Below are positions 51,003 to 59,106 of a stretch of DNA of 64,000 nucleotides, piece by piece; position 1 is the first letter of the stretch; the number at the start of each line of letters is the position of its first letter. The position numbers and the translations under genes were made by a program. Below the pieces are notes generated by a model. That model was not told the origin of the DNA. It did no database searches and saw nothing but the letters and a program-made list of their open reading frames with translations. This DNA is from Blastococcus carthaginiensis (GTDB lineage: Bacteria > Actinomycetota > Actinomycetes > Mycobacteriales > Geodermatophilaceae), in contig NZ_JASNFN010000001.1 in the NCBI RefSeq assembly GCF_030731085.1, positions 496,001 through 560,000 of the forward strand, given 5' to 3'.

Positions 51003-52181
51003 TCAGGAGCTGATCCCGCCCGCCGTCGAGCCCCCGAAGGCGGCGCGCCGGAACGCGGCGAACAGCGGCGGTGGTTCCGGGGAGGCCCACATCTGGTTGG
51101 TCAGCAGGACGGCGGTCGTGCCGGTGACCGGATCGGTCCACCAGGTGCTGCCCAGGCCGCCGTCCCAGCCGTAGGAGCCGGCGTGCCGGCCGCCCGGCTC
51201 GTCGGTGCGGCGGACGCCGATGCCCAGCCCCCACCCACCACCCTCGTCGTCCACCGGGCCGACCTGCTCGGTGGTCATGGCCCGGACCGCGGCCTCGCTC
51301 AGCACCCGGGTGCCGTCGGCGGCGCACCCCTGCGATTCGAGCACCCGGGCGAAGGCGGCGAGGTCGCCGACCGTGGAGACCAGGCCGTCGCCGCCGTCGG
51401 GAAACGCCGGCGCCGACGACCACTGGCCGTCCGCCGCGTCGTAGAGCTCGCGCGCGCCGTCGGGCCCCGGCGGCGTCCAGTGCGGTCCCAGCCGGTCCCG
51501 GGCCGCCGACGGCACCCCGAAGCCGGTGCTGCGCATCCCCGCCGGCCGGAGGACCCGCGCGTCCAGCACCGCCGCGAGGGGGCGCCCCGCGGCGCGCGAC
51601 ACCAGGACGCCGAGCACGCTGGCACCCACGTGGTAGAGCCAGCGGCTGCCGGGCTGGTGCGAAAGGGGGACGCCGGCCAGGCGGCGCATCCACTCGTCCG
51701 GCTCCGGTGCCGCCTGCGGGGCCGGGGGGCCGACGGGCAACCCGGCCGCGGCGAGCGCGGCCAGCGTCGGGGACGGCCAGGGGGCGGTGAAGTCGAGGCC
51801 GAGCCCCAGCCGGAGGGTGAGGACGTCGCGGACGGTGATCGGTCGCTCCGCCGGCACCGTCCCCGCCTCCGGGTCGGCGGGGTCGGCGAGGACCCGCCGG
51901 TCGGCGAGCTCCGGGAGGAACCCGTCGACGGGGTCGTCGAGGGTGAGGAGGCCGTCGTCGACGAGGGACATCGCCGCGGCGGCGACGACCGGCTTGGTCG
52001 TCGAGGCGATGCGGAAGACGGTGTCCGGCCGCACGGCGTCGCCGGTGCCGGGCGCGTGCACGCCGACCGCGCCGGTGGAGACGGGCTCGCCCCGCCGGCC
52101 GACCCACCAGGCGGCGCCCGGGACCTCCCCGGCGCCGGCCGCGCCGGCCACCGCCGCCTCGATCCGCTCCGCCCGCGCCAC
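51003..52181 (-). CDS. Beta-lactamase-family serine hydrolase
   Basis: A 392-residue class C beta-lactamase-like protein. The catalytic SxxK is STTK in FRIASTTKPVVAAAAMSL, the Tyr motif is probably LYHVGASVLG, and HAGSYGWDGGLG corresponds to the third motif. These enzymes are often esterases or D-peptidases, not antibiotic lactamases. No clear signal peptide. I chose GTG 52181, 5 nt after AGAGG. Confidence 0.85.
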   Translation of the reverse strand: MARAERIEAAVAGAAGAGEVPGAAWWVGRRGEPVSTGAVGVHAPGTGDAVRPDTVFRIASTTKPVVAAAAMSLVDDGLLTLDDPVDGFLPELADRRVLADPADPEAGTVPAERPITVRDVLTLRLGLGLDFTAPWPSPTLAALAAAGLPVGPPAPQAAPEPDEWMRRLAGVPLSHQPGSRWLYHVGASVLGVLVSRAAGRPLAAVLDARVLRPAGMRSTGFGVPSAARDRLGPHWTPPGPDGARELYDAADGQWSSAPAFPDGGDGLVSTVGDLAAFARVLESQGCAADGTRVLSEAAVRAMTTEQVGPVDDEGGGWGLGIGVRRTDEPGGRHAGSYGWDGGLGSTWWTDPVTGTTAVLLTNQMWASPEPPPLFAAFRRAAFGGSTAGGISS

Positions 52182-52239
52182 GTCACCTCTGCGACCGTCC
52201 ACGGGGAGGTGACGCGCGGGCCGGCCGGAAATCATCGCC

Positions 52240-52980
52240 TCAGGCGGTGTGCACCACGTGGAAGGCCTCGGCGAGGCGGCCCGCGGGGAGGCCGAGCCGC
52301 TGCGCGGTCTGCTGCATCCAGCCGGTCACGAAGCCCTCGAGGTCGGGCACGTGGCTCACCTGGGTGACGTGGGACTTGAGAGCGGCGAACTTGCGGTCGA
52401 CGACGTCGGTGACGTCGACGGCGTGGTCGGCGCGCGGGCTGGCGCCGAGCCACACCTCGTCGACGGTCCAGGCGTCCAGCCCCTCGTCGACGAGCAGCTC
52501 GGGGAAGGCGAAGGGGTTGCGGGCGTCGGGGTAGACCGCGCGCAGCGTGGATTCGCCGACGGTCATGTGGTCGGGGTGGCTGGCCCCGATCCGCTCCCAG
52601 AAGCGCTCCGGGGAACTGGTCAGCACCCGCTGGGGGCGCACCTGCCGGATGACCCGGCTGATGTCCCGGCGCAGGTCGAGCGTCAGCTCCAGCCGGCCGT
52701 CGGGGTAGCCGAGGAAGCGCACGTCGGTGACACCGACCTCCGCGGCCGCCGCGACCTGCTCGGCCCGGCGCAGCGGTCCCATCTGCTCGCGGGGGGTGTC
52801 GTCGAAGCCGCCCGCGTCGCCGTCGGTGACGATCAGGTACGTCACCTCGGTGCCGGCCGCCGTCCAGGTCGCGACGGTGCCGGCGCTGCCGAAGTCGACG
52901 TCGTCGGGGTGGGCCAGGACGCACAGCGCGCGCTCGACGTGCTCGGCGGGACCGGACGGGCGCTGGAACGGGGAGCTCAC
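52240..52980 (-). CDS. PIG-L family N-acetylglucosamine deacetylase
   Basis: A 246-residue zinc deacetylase fold: AHPDDVDFGSAGT (metal-binding His-Pro-Asp-Asp), the loop TDGDAGGFDD, YPDGRLE and SHPDHMTVGES (third ligand). Related to MshB and Mca of mycothiol metabolism, but the C-terminal part is generic, so the substrate is unknown. GTG 52980 was chosen because upstream codons overlap the sigma-factor gene end. Confidence 0.87.
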   Translation of the reverse strand: MSSPFQRPSGPAEHVERALCVLAHPDDVDFGSAGTVATWTAAGTEVTYLIVTDGDAGGFDDTPREQMGPLRRAEQVAAAAEVGVTDVRFLGYPDGRLELTLDLRRDISRVIRQVRPQRVLTSSPERFWERIGASHPDHMTVGESTLRAVYPDARNPFAFPELLVDEGLDAWTVDEVWLGASPRADHAVDVTDVVDRKFAALKSHVTQVSHVPDLEGFVTGWMQQTAQRLGLPAGRLAEAFHVVHTA

Positions 52981-52990
52981 CCGGCGGAGC

Positions 52991-53893
52991 CTAGGAGGTG
53001 CCCCGGAGACCGGCGAGCTTGTCCGGGTTGCGCACGAGGAGGACCTGCTCGATGCGCCCGTCGGCGACGACGAGCGACATGGCCAGCAGCGGGTCACCCC
53101 CGGCCCAGGCCACGATCCCCGGCCCGCCGTTGACCTCGGCCACCCCGATGCGCACGTCCGCGAGCTCCAGGCCCTGGGCGGCGACCCCGAGCGCGAAGCG
53201 GGCGACCTTGTCGGCCCCCGTGATCGGCCGCAGGGCCGCCGTCACCTTGCCCCCGCCGTCGCTGACGAGGACGACGTCGGGGGCGAGCACGGCCAGCAAC
53301 TCCCCGACGTCGCCACCGGCGCACGCGGCGAAGAAGCGCTCGGTGACCTCGAACTGGGCCCGGCGATCGGTGTCGAACCGGGGCCGGCGGGCCTGGACGT
53401 GCTCGCGCGCCCGGTGGGCCATCTGCCGGACGGCGGACTCGCTGCGCCCCAGCGTCGTGGCCACCTCCGCCGTCGGGAGCCCGAACACCTCGCGGAGCAC
53501 GAACAGGGCCCGCTCGGCGGGGGAGAGCGTCTCCAGCACCACGAGCAGGGCCAGCGACACCTGCTCGCCCACCTCGGCGGCGGCGACCGGGTCCGCCGGT
53601 GCGGGCGCCGTGGTGACCGGGTCGGTGCCGGTCAGCAGCGGCTCGGGCAGCCACGGCCCGACGTAGCTCTCCCGGCGCGCGCGTGCCGAGCCGAGCCGGT
53701 CCAGGGCGAGGTGGGTGGCGATGCGCACCAGGTAGGCGCGCGCGTCGGCGACCTCCCCCCGGTCGACCGCCGACCAGCGCAGCCAGGTGTCCTGCACGAC
53801 GTCCTCGGCGTCGGCGACGCTGCCCAGCATCTGGTAGGCCACGGAGAACAGCAGCCCGCGGTGGCGGTCGAACGGGGCGAGGGCCTCGGTCAC
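52991..53893 (-). CDS. ECF41-family RNA polymerase sigma factor (SigJ-type)
   Basis: A 300-residue sigma factor. Region 2 (LGSVADAEDVVQDTWLRW), the linker GPWLPEP (80-85), region 4 (LPTAEVATTLGRSESAVRQMAHRARE) and a C-terminal SnoaL-like domain. The hallmark DGGGK (212-216) and NPDKL (289-293) motifs of ECF41 are intact; in this family the extension replaces an anti-sigma factor. GTG start overlaps the upstream COE gene stop (GTGA). Confidence 0.93.
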   Translation of the reverse strand: MTEALAPFDRHRGLLFSVAYQMLGSVADAEDVVQDTWLRWSAVDRGEVADARAYLVRIATHLALDRLGSARARRESYVGPWLPEPLLTGTDPVTTAPAPADPVAAAEVGEQVSLALLVVLETLSPAERALFVLREVFGLPTAEVATTLGRSESAVRQMAHRAREHVQARRPRFDTDRRAQFEVTERFFAACAGGDVGELLAVLAPDVVLVSDGGGKVTAALRPITGADKVARFALGVAAQGLELADVRIGVAEVNGGPGIVAWAGGDPLLAMSLVVADGRIEQVLLVRNPDKLAGLRGTS

Positions 53894-54456
53894 GCCGGGA
53901 GCTCGCAGCGGTCCCGGAATCCCTGGCTGGTCAGGCCGAGCGCGCTGTTGAAGCGCGACCGCGAGTTCTCCACGGCGATCATCATCGTGAGCTCGACGAG
54001 CGCGTCGTCGTCCAGGTGGTCGCGGAGCCCGGCCACCATCTCGTCGGTGACCTGCAGGGGCGTCGTCGTCATCGCCTCGGCGTAGGCCATGACCTGCCGC
54101 TCGAGGTCGGAGTACACCCCGCTGCCACGCCACCGGGGCACGTCGCGGAGCTTGGCCGGGTCGACGCCGTCCTGGCTGCTGATCCAGTGGCCGAAGTCGA
54201 GGCACCAGGAACAGCCGATCGTGGCGGCCGAGGACATCACGGCGAGCGCCTTGAGGGTGGGGTCCAGGCGGTTCCAGCGGGCCACCGACTGCTCGTGCCG
54301 GACGTAGGTGCGCAGCACCGGGCCGTGGTGCGCCATCGCCGCGCCCGGGTCCAGGACGGCGCCCGGGTCCAGGACGGCGCCGAAGCGCCGGCGGGAGTAC
54401 CACTCGGTGAGCCGGACGAACGCGGTGCGGGGTGGGTCGAGCGGGATGCGGGCCAT
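53890..54456 (-). CDS. Carboxymuconolactone decarboxylase family protein (ECF41 partner COE)
   Basis: A 188-residue AhpD-like protein with the redox pair CSWC (C82, C85) followed by LDFGHW and a C-terminal VELTMMIAVENSRSRFNSALG. Such genes accompany ECF41 sigma factors and are their main target. ATG 54456 has GAGAGGA upstream, and an ECF41-type promoter lies 39 nt further. Residues 27-38 are a tandem GAVLDP GAVLDP from an exact 18-bp duplication. Confidence 0.9.
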   Translation of the reverse strand: MARIPLDPPRTAFVRLTEWYSRRRFGAVLDPGAVLDPGAAMAHHGPVLRTYVRHEQSVARWNRLDPTLKALAVMSSAATIGCSWCLDFGHWISSQDGVDPAKLRDVPRWRGSGVYSDLERQVMAYAEAMTTTPLQVTDEMVAGLRDHLDDDALVELTMMIAVENSRSRFNSALGLTSQGFRDRCELPA

Positions 54457-54494
54457 GGCGGGAGTCCTCTCGGTGGTCGGTGTTCGACCACTGG

Positions 54495-54521
54495 GACGAC
54501 GCAGCCCGGCCAGGTGTGACA
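54495..54521 (-). promoter_or_regulatory. ECF41 promoter of the COE-sigma operon
   Basis: Reading the minus strand: TGTCACA (54521-54515), 16-nt spacer, CGTC (54498-54495). This is the ECF41 consensus as I recall it, placed 39 nt before the COE gene start. It predicts autoregulation of the operon. Confidence 0.75.
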
Positions 54522-54566
54522 CGGGCCGGCGGTGGAGCCGGGATCGCGGTCGCGCAGACTCCTGAG

Positions 54567-54860
54567 GTGCCCTCGTTCACCCTCTCCGTCGCGCTCCGGT
54601 CCTCCGCCCCGCTGGACGACGACGCCGTCGACGCCCTCCGCGCGGTGCTGCGGCCCGGTGACCCCGAGCTGCGGCTGTGGCGGGAGCCCGACCGCGCGGT
54701 GCTGCGCGTGAGCACCGAGTGCGAGGCCGAGGACCTCGACGCCGCCCTGGTGCTCGGCATGCAGCTGGCCGACGAGGTGGGCGAGGCCCGCCCCGGCCGG
54801 GTGTTCGAGGTGGCCGCGATGGGTGACGACGACTCGCAGGTCTGGCGCAGCGGCCCCTGA
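54567..54860 (+). CDS. Conserved-looking hypothetical small protein
   Basis: A 97-residue acidic soluble protein starting VPSFTLSVALRSSAPLDDDAVDALRAVL and ending EVAAMGDDDSQVWRSGP. Alternating strands and helices suggest a small alpha/beta fold with no catalytic motif. GTG 54567 is uncertain because no ribosome binding site is visible. It is divergent from the COE-sigma operon; family not recognised. Confidence 0.6.
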   Translation: MPSFTLSVALRSSAPLDDDAVDALRAVLRPGDPELRLWREPDRAVLRVSTECEAEDLDAALVLGMQLADEVGEARPGRVFEVAAMGDDDSQVWRSGP

Positions 54861-54918
54861 CGGCCCGGGCCCCGGTGCAGGGTCCCGCGCAGAACCTGCG
54901 AGCGGTGGTGGGATTCCC

Positions 54919-55209
54919 TCAGAGGCGGCCGCGGCCCTGGCGGAGCAGCATCATGCCCAGGGCGGCGCCGTCCGGGCCCAGCGCGGTGCGGAAGCGCGAG
55001 AGCACCTGCTGCTCGCGGGACAGCGAGAGCCGCGTCCCGCCGGACGCGGCGCGCAGCGCCCCGATCTCCTGGCTGATCTCCAGCCGGCGGCGCACGAGCT
55101 CGATGATCTCGGCGTCGCAGGCGTCGATCGCGCCGCGGAGCGCGCCGATCCGGTCGGGGTCCTCGGGGGCGGTCGGGCCGGCCACGGTGGAGGCGGTGGA
55201 GGTGCTCAT
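54919..55209 (-). CDS. Chorismate mutase (AroQ type, short)
   Basis: Converts chorismate to prephenate, the branch point to Phe and Tyr. The 96-residue all-helical protein has IGALRGAIDACDAEIIELVRRRLEISQEIGALRAASGG, TRLSLSREQQVLSRF and a short C-terminal helix, like the intracellular M. tuberculosis enzyme that is activated by DAHP synthase. Upstream lie a Phe-Phe-Tyr leader peptide and a terminator, so it is probably controlled by attenuation. Confidence 0.88.
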   Translation of the reverse strand: MSTSTASTVAGPTAPEDPDRIGALRGAIDACDAEIIELVRRRLEISQEIGALRAASGGTRLSLSREQQVLSRFRTALGPDGAALGMMLLRQGRGRL

Positions 55210-55254
55210 CGGTTCCCTCGGTGGTGTGGGGGCCGGGAGGTCCGAGAACGAGAA

Positions 55255-55283
55255 ACGCCCCGGGCTCCTCGGGCCCGGGGCGT
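55255..55283 (-). terminator. Attenuator terminator in the chorismate mutase leader
   Basis: Minus-strand stem ACGCCCCGGGC/GCCCGGGGCGT (11 bp, perfect) followed by TTTCTCGTTCTC, ending 46 nt before the chorismate mutase ATG and starting 17 nt after the leader-peptide stop. Its sense orientation upstream of the gene is what an attenuator requires. Confidence 0.85.
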
Positions 55284-55299
55284 CTGTTGCGGCGTGCGC

Positions 55300-55362
55300 T
55301 CAGCCAGCGATGACGGACACCGGATCCCGGTGACCGTAGAAAAAGCTGACGGTGGCGAGCAC
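55300..55362 (-). CDS. Leader peptide for chorismate mutase attenuation
   Basis: A 20-codon ORF on the minus strand, GTG start, TGA stop, with the run Ser-Phe-Phe-Tyr-Gly-His (SFFYGH) at codons 6-11. CACACT (55374-55369) lies 6 nt before the GTG, so the peptide is probably translated from a leaderless transcript. Codons 11-15 include CACCGG-GAT-CCGGTG, a 6-bp pause hairpin that a ribosome stalled at the Phe/Tyr codons would disrupt. No other function is apparent. Confidence 0.75.
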   Translation of the reverse strand: MLATVSFFYGHRDPVSVIAG

Positions 55363-55544
55363 GGGGCGAGTGTGGCACGGGCCGGGCGGCGGGCGCCAGG
55401 CCGGCCCGCCGGCAGCGCGCCCGACGGGCGGGGCGGCGCTCGTGCGCATGACTGCGGTCGTCCCGGCGGCCCGCTGGGGCTGGTGGTGCGTCCGGTTCCG
55501 GGCCCGCGGGGACCGTCACCCGTCCGGCTTACAGTGGCACGGTC

Positions 55545-57845
55545 ATGAGCAGCAGCCTCCAGCAGTCCCTCCCCGGCACCGCCGCCCTGCAGCGCTCCGC
55601 ACCCGGATCGGTGGGGCGGGAGCTGGACCGGATGCTCGCCGGCCTCAACGGCCCGCAGCGCGACGCCGTCGTCCACGAGGGCAGCCCGCTGCTCATCGTC
55701 GCGGGCGCCGGATCGGGCAAGACCCGAGTGCTCACCCACCGGATCGCCTACCTGCTGGGCGCCCGCGGGGTGCAGCCGGGGGAGATCCTGGCGATCACCT
55801 TCACGAACAAGGCCGCCGGCGAGATGAAGGAGCGGGTGGCCGCGCTCGTCGGCCCCCGGGCGCGGTCGATGTGGGTCTCGACCTTCCACTCGATGTGCGT
55901 GCGCATCCTGCGGGCCGAGGCCGCCAAGCTGGGCATGAAGTCGTCCTTCACGATCTACGACCAGGGCGACTCGATTCGGCTGATGACGATGGTCGCCCGC
56001 GACCTGGACCTCGACGCGAAGCGCTATCCCGGGCGGAGCCTGTCCAACCAGGTGTCCAACCTCAAGAACGAGCTCGTCGACGAGGAATCGTTCAACCCCC
56101 AGACGGCGCCGGAGAAGGTGCTCAAGGAGGCGTACACGCTCTACCAGCGGCGGCTGCGCGAGGCGCACGCCATGGACTTCGACGACCTGATCATGACGAC
56201 GGTCCACCTGCTGCAGGCCTTCCCCGACGTCGCCGAGCACTACCGCCGCCGGTTCCGGCACGTGCTGGTCGACGAGTACCAGGACACCAACCACGCCCAG
56301 TACATGCTGGTGCGCGAGCTGACGGGCACGGGCGAGGGTCCGGTGCCGCAGGCCGAGCTGTGCGTCGTCGGTGACGCCGACCAGTCGATCTACGCCTTCC
56401 GCGGCGCGACGATCCGCAACATCGACGAGTTCGAGCGCGACTACCCGCAGGCCACGACGATCCTGCTGGAGCAGAACTACCGCTCCACCCAGCGCATCCT
56501 CAAGGCCGCGAACACCGTCATCGCCAAGAACACCGGCCGCCGGCCGAAGAACCTCTGGACCGACTCGGGCGACGGCGAGCTGATCGAGGGCTACGTCGCC
56601 GACAACGAGCACGACGAGGCCGCCTGGGTCGCCGAGCAGATCGACGCGCTGGTCGACGAGGGGAAGGCGCGGCCGGCCGACATCGCGGTCTTCTACCGCA
56701 CCAACAACGCCTCGCGCGTCTTCGAAGAGGTCTTCATCCGCGTCGGCATGCCCTACAAGGTCGTCGGCGGGGTGCGGTTCTACGAGCGCAAGGAGGTCCG
56801 CGACGCGCTGGCCTACCTGAAGCTGGTGGCGAACCCGGCCGACGTCGTGAGCCTGCGCCGGATCATCAACGTGCCCAAGCGCGGGATCGGCGACAAGGCC
56901 GAGTCGTGCATCGAGTCCTTCGCCGACCGGGAGCGCATCGCGTTCGGCTCCGCGCTGCGGCGGTGCTCGGAGATCGGTGAGCTGGCGACCCGCTCGCTCA
57001 AGGCGGTGCAGGAGTTCGTCGCGCTGCTCGAGGAGTTCGAGCAGCTGGTCGAGACCGGCTCGGGGCCGGCGGCGCTCCTGGAGAGCATCCTCGACCGCAC
57101 CGGGTACCTCGCCGAGCTGCAGGCCAGCACCGACCCGCAGGACGAGGGCCGGGTCGACAACCTCAACGAGCTCATCTCGGTGGCCGCCGAGTTCGAGGCG
57201 GCCAACCCCGGCGGCTCGGTCACCGACTTCCTCGAGCAGGTGTCGCTGGTGGCCGACGCGGACCAGATCCCGGTCTCCGGCGACGACGCGGGCGTGGTCA
57301 CGCTGATGACCCTGCACACCGCGAAGGGGCTGGAGTTCCCGGTCGTGTTCCTCACCGGCATGGAGGACGGCGTCTTCCCGCACCTGCGCGCGCTGGGCGA
57401 CCCGCGCGAGCTGGAGGAGGAGCGGCGGCTGGCCTACGTCGGCATCACGCGGGCGCGCCAGCGGCTGTTCATCTCCCGGGCGACGGTGCGCACCAGCTGG
57501 GGGCAGCCCGCCTACAACCCGCCGTCGCGGTTCCTCGACGAGATCCCCGCCGAGACGATCCACTGGGAGCGCACCGACCCGGTGCCCGCGCCGTCGACCG
57601 GCTACCGGTCGGCCCAGACGCGGGTGGCGGCGACCGGGCTGTCCACCGGCGGCCTGCGCGGCGGTGCCGGCAACCGGCAGATCATCTCCGTGGAGGTCGG
57701 CGACCGGGTCAGCCACGACGCCTTCGGGCTCGGCACCGTCGTCGAGGTCACCGGCGTGGCCGACAAGGCCCAGGCCACCGTCGACTTCGGCTCCGGTGGC
57801 ACCAAGCGCCTCGTCCTCCGCTACGCCCCTCTCGTCAAGCTCTGA
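55545..57845 (+). CDS. pcrA: ATP-dependent DNA helicase UvrD/PcrA
   Basis: Superfamily 1A 3'-5' helicase in repair and replication. The 766-residue product has the Q motif and Walker A (GLNGPQRDAVVHEGSPLLIVAGAGSGKTRVL), motif Ia (ITFTNKAAGEMKERV), motif II (VDEYQDTN), III (GDADQSIYAFRGA), IV (LEQNYRST), V (TLHTAKGLEFPVVFLTGMEDG) and VI (AYVGITRARQRL). It ends in a Tudor-like domain (DRVSHDAFGLGTVVEV) as in PcrA. TACAGT lies 9 nt upstream of the ATG. Confidence 0.96.
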   Translation: MSSSLQQSLPGTAALQRSAPGSVGRELDRMLAGLNGPQRDAVVHEGSPLLIVAGAGSGKTRVLTHRIAYLLGARGVQPGEILAITFTNKAAGEMKERVAALVGPRARSMWVSTFHSMCVRILRAEAAKLGMKSSFTIYDQGDSIRLMTMVARDLDLDAKRYPGRSLSNQVSNLKNELVDEESFNPQTAPEKVLKEAYTLYQRRLREAHAMDFDDLIMTTVHLLQAFPDVAEHYRRRFRHVLVDEYQDTNHAQYMLVRELTGTGEGPVPQAELCVVGDADQSIYAFRGATIRNIDEFERDYPQATTILLEQNYRSTQRILKAANTVIAKNTGRRPKNLWTDSGDGELIEGYVADNEHDEAAWVAEQIDALVDEGKARPADIAVFYRTNNASRVFEEVFIRVGMPYKVVGGVRFYERKEVRDALAYLKLVANPADVVSLRRIINVPKRGIGDKAESCIESFADRERIAFGSALRRCSEIGELATRSLKAVQEFVALLEEFEQLVETGSGPAALLESILDRTGYLAELQASTDPQDEGRVDNLNELISVAAEFEAANPGGSVTDFLEQVSLVADADQIPVSGDDAGVVTLMTLHTAKGLEFPVVFLTGMEDGVFPHLRALGDPRELEEERRLAYVGITRARQRLFISRATVRTSWGQPAYNPPSRFLDEIPAETIHWERTDPVPAPSTGYRSAQTRVAATGLSTGGLRGGAGNRQIISVEVGDRVSHDAFGLGTVVEVTGVADKAQATVDFGSGGTKRLVLRYAPLVKL

Positions 57846-57887
57846 CCCACGGGCGACGGGACCCGGAGGGTCCCTCCCCGTGGGTCA
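57844..57887 (+). terminator. Terminator after pcrA
   Basis: GACCCACGGG (57844-57853) pairs perfectly with 57878-57887, enclosing a second stem GGACCC-GGA-GGGTCC. The left arm overlaps the end of the pcrA stop region. Confidence 0.75.
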
Positions 57888-57990
57888 GGATGCCGCGGCA
57901 GAAACGGGGGAACGGGAAGGGAGTCGCGGACCGGGACGCGAGCCGCCCCGCGAGGCGCCGAGAGGAGCGGGGACCCGGAGGGTCCCCCGA

Positions 57991-58064
57991 CGAACGGCGG
58001 AAAGGGCTCAGCGCAGCAGGGGGACGGCCCCTGGTCGCGGTGTCCGCCGGAGGCGGACAGACAA
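57991..58064 (-). repeat. Intergenic repeat B, copy 3, terminator after the M23 gene
   Basis: Shares GCTCAGCGCA...GGGGGACGGCC...CTGGTCGCGGTGT with 36809-36861 and 36904-36956. It ends in GTCCGCC-GGA-GGCGGAC (58042-58058), 7 nt from the M23 gene stop. The stem covaries with the copy at 36955-36971. Confidence 0.75.
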
Positions 58065-58065
58065 C

Positions 58066-58884
58066 TCAGATACCCACCCCGCGCTCGGCCAGCCAGGCCC
58101 GCGGGTCGATCGGACGGCCGTCCATCCCGCCGCGGTGGATCTCGTAGTGCAGGTGGGGGCCGGTGGACTGGCCCTCGTTGCCGATCTTGGCGATCTGGTC
58201 GCCCGCGGTGACGAGGTCCCCGGCGGAGACGCTGTAGTAGCGCATGTGCCCGTAGATGTGCACGTTGCCGTCGGCGTCCTGGATGTAGACGGCGTTGCCG
58301 TAGCCCGAAGCGCGCCCGGCCCGGACGACGACGCCGTCGGTCGCGGCGAGGATGGGGGTGCCCAGCGGCGCGGCCAGGTCCAGGCCGTAGTGCATGGTGC
58401 CCCAGCGCCGGCAGAAGCAGGTGGTGAGCGTGCCCTGCGTCGGGGCCACGATCTTGGGCTGCCGGGCTGCGCGCGAGGCGGCGAGCTCGCTCAGCCGCGC
58501 CTGGGCCTCGGCCTCGGTGATGCCGCGGCGCGCGTCGGCGCCCTCGAGCCCGCCGGCGAAGCTGACCTCGGTGCTGACGCCGAGCCCGTAGTCGGAGGCT
58601 GAGGCGGAGACGTCCGCACGGTCGCCGGTGACGGCCGGGATGCCGGCGAGCACGGCACCGGCGACGAGCGCGGCGAGCCAGAGGTGGGCGCGGCGGCCCG
58701 GCGGGTGCGGCAGCCGGCGCCGCGCGCGGGGCTCGTCGGCGGTCGCAGGCTCGTCGGGGACGACGGCGGGGGCGGGCGCTGGGAGGGGTGTGCGGACCGG
58801 GCCCTCGGCGGCGGCGCGGGGCCGGGGCACCACGACGACGTCGGACGGTGGTCCCTCCAGCACCTGGGCGCTGCTGCGAGTCAC
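58066..58884 (-). CDS. Membrane-anchored M23 (LytM-type) peptidase
   Basis: A 272-residue protein: Pro/Arg-rich cytoplasmic N-terminus, one membrane helix or signal anchor (about 65-85, LWLAALVAGAVLAGIPAV), then an M23 domain with zinc ligands in HYGLDLAAP (His, Asp) and the HLHYEIH motif. Likely cleaves or remodels peptidoglycan outside the cell, or acts as an amidase activator; the catalytic residues look intact. GTG 58884 follows GGAAGG. Confidence 0.9.
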   Translation of the reverse strand: MTRSSAQVLEGPPSDVVVVPRPRAAAEGPVRTPLPAPAPAVVPDEPATADEPRARRRLPHPPGRRAHLWLAALVAGAVLAGIPAVTGDRADVSASASDYGLGVSTEVSFAGGLEGADARRGITEAEAQARLSELAASRAARQPKIVAPTQGTLTTCFCRRWGTMHYGLDLAAPLGTPILAATDGVVVRAGRASGYGNAVYIQDADGNVHIYGHMRYYSVSAGDLVTAGDQIAKIGNEGQSTGPHLHYEIHRGGMDGRPIDPRAWLAERGVGI

Positions 58885-59000
58885 GGCGGACCTTCCCGGA
58901 CGACTGGCCGGCGAGCGCCCGGAGGGCGTCCGTCGGGGGGAGCGACGACGGCGAGGACGCCGGGAGTGGCGTCCGCCGGTCGTCCCGGCGCCGTGATCGG

Positions 59001-59029
59001 ACCGTAACGATCCGTCATGGGTCGGCCAA
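59001..59029 (-). promoter_or_regulatory. Candidate promoter of the M23 peptidase gene
   Basis: Minus strand TTGGCC (59029-59024), 17-nt spacer, TACGGT (59006-59001). It would give a leader of about 110 nt; I looked for a ydaO/c-di-AMP riboswitch there and did not find its conserved core. Confidence 0.5.
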
Positions 59030-59106
59030 GCACCCGACGCTGCGTGTCGTAACGTGTACGAGTCGTCACGTCGACGTGTCGACCCGGCGTGCGGCGACCC
59101 GGGTGA

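Noticed and set aside
49567..52107. 846-codon minus-strand frame opposite the AtoE-like gene
   Set aside because: Antisense shadow; the true minus-strand gene in its distal part is the serine hydrolase in another frame.
55206..57716. 836-codon minus-strand frame opposite pcrA
   Set aside because: Complement of a well-supported helicase gene; the composition is shadow-like (Leu/Asp/Val/Gly/His repeats) and no family is recognisable.
58885..59000. ydaO/c-di-AMP riboswitch before the M23 peptidase gene
   Set aside because: Such riboswitches are common before wall hydrolases in actinobacteria, so I searched the leader, but the conserved core segments are absent.
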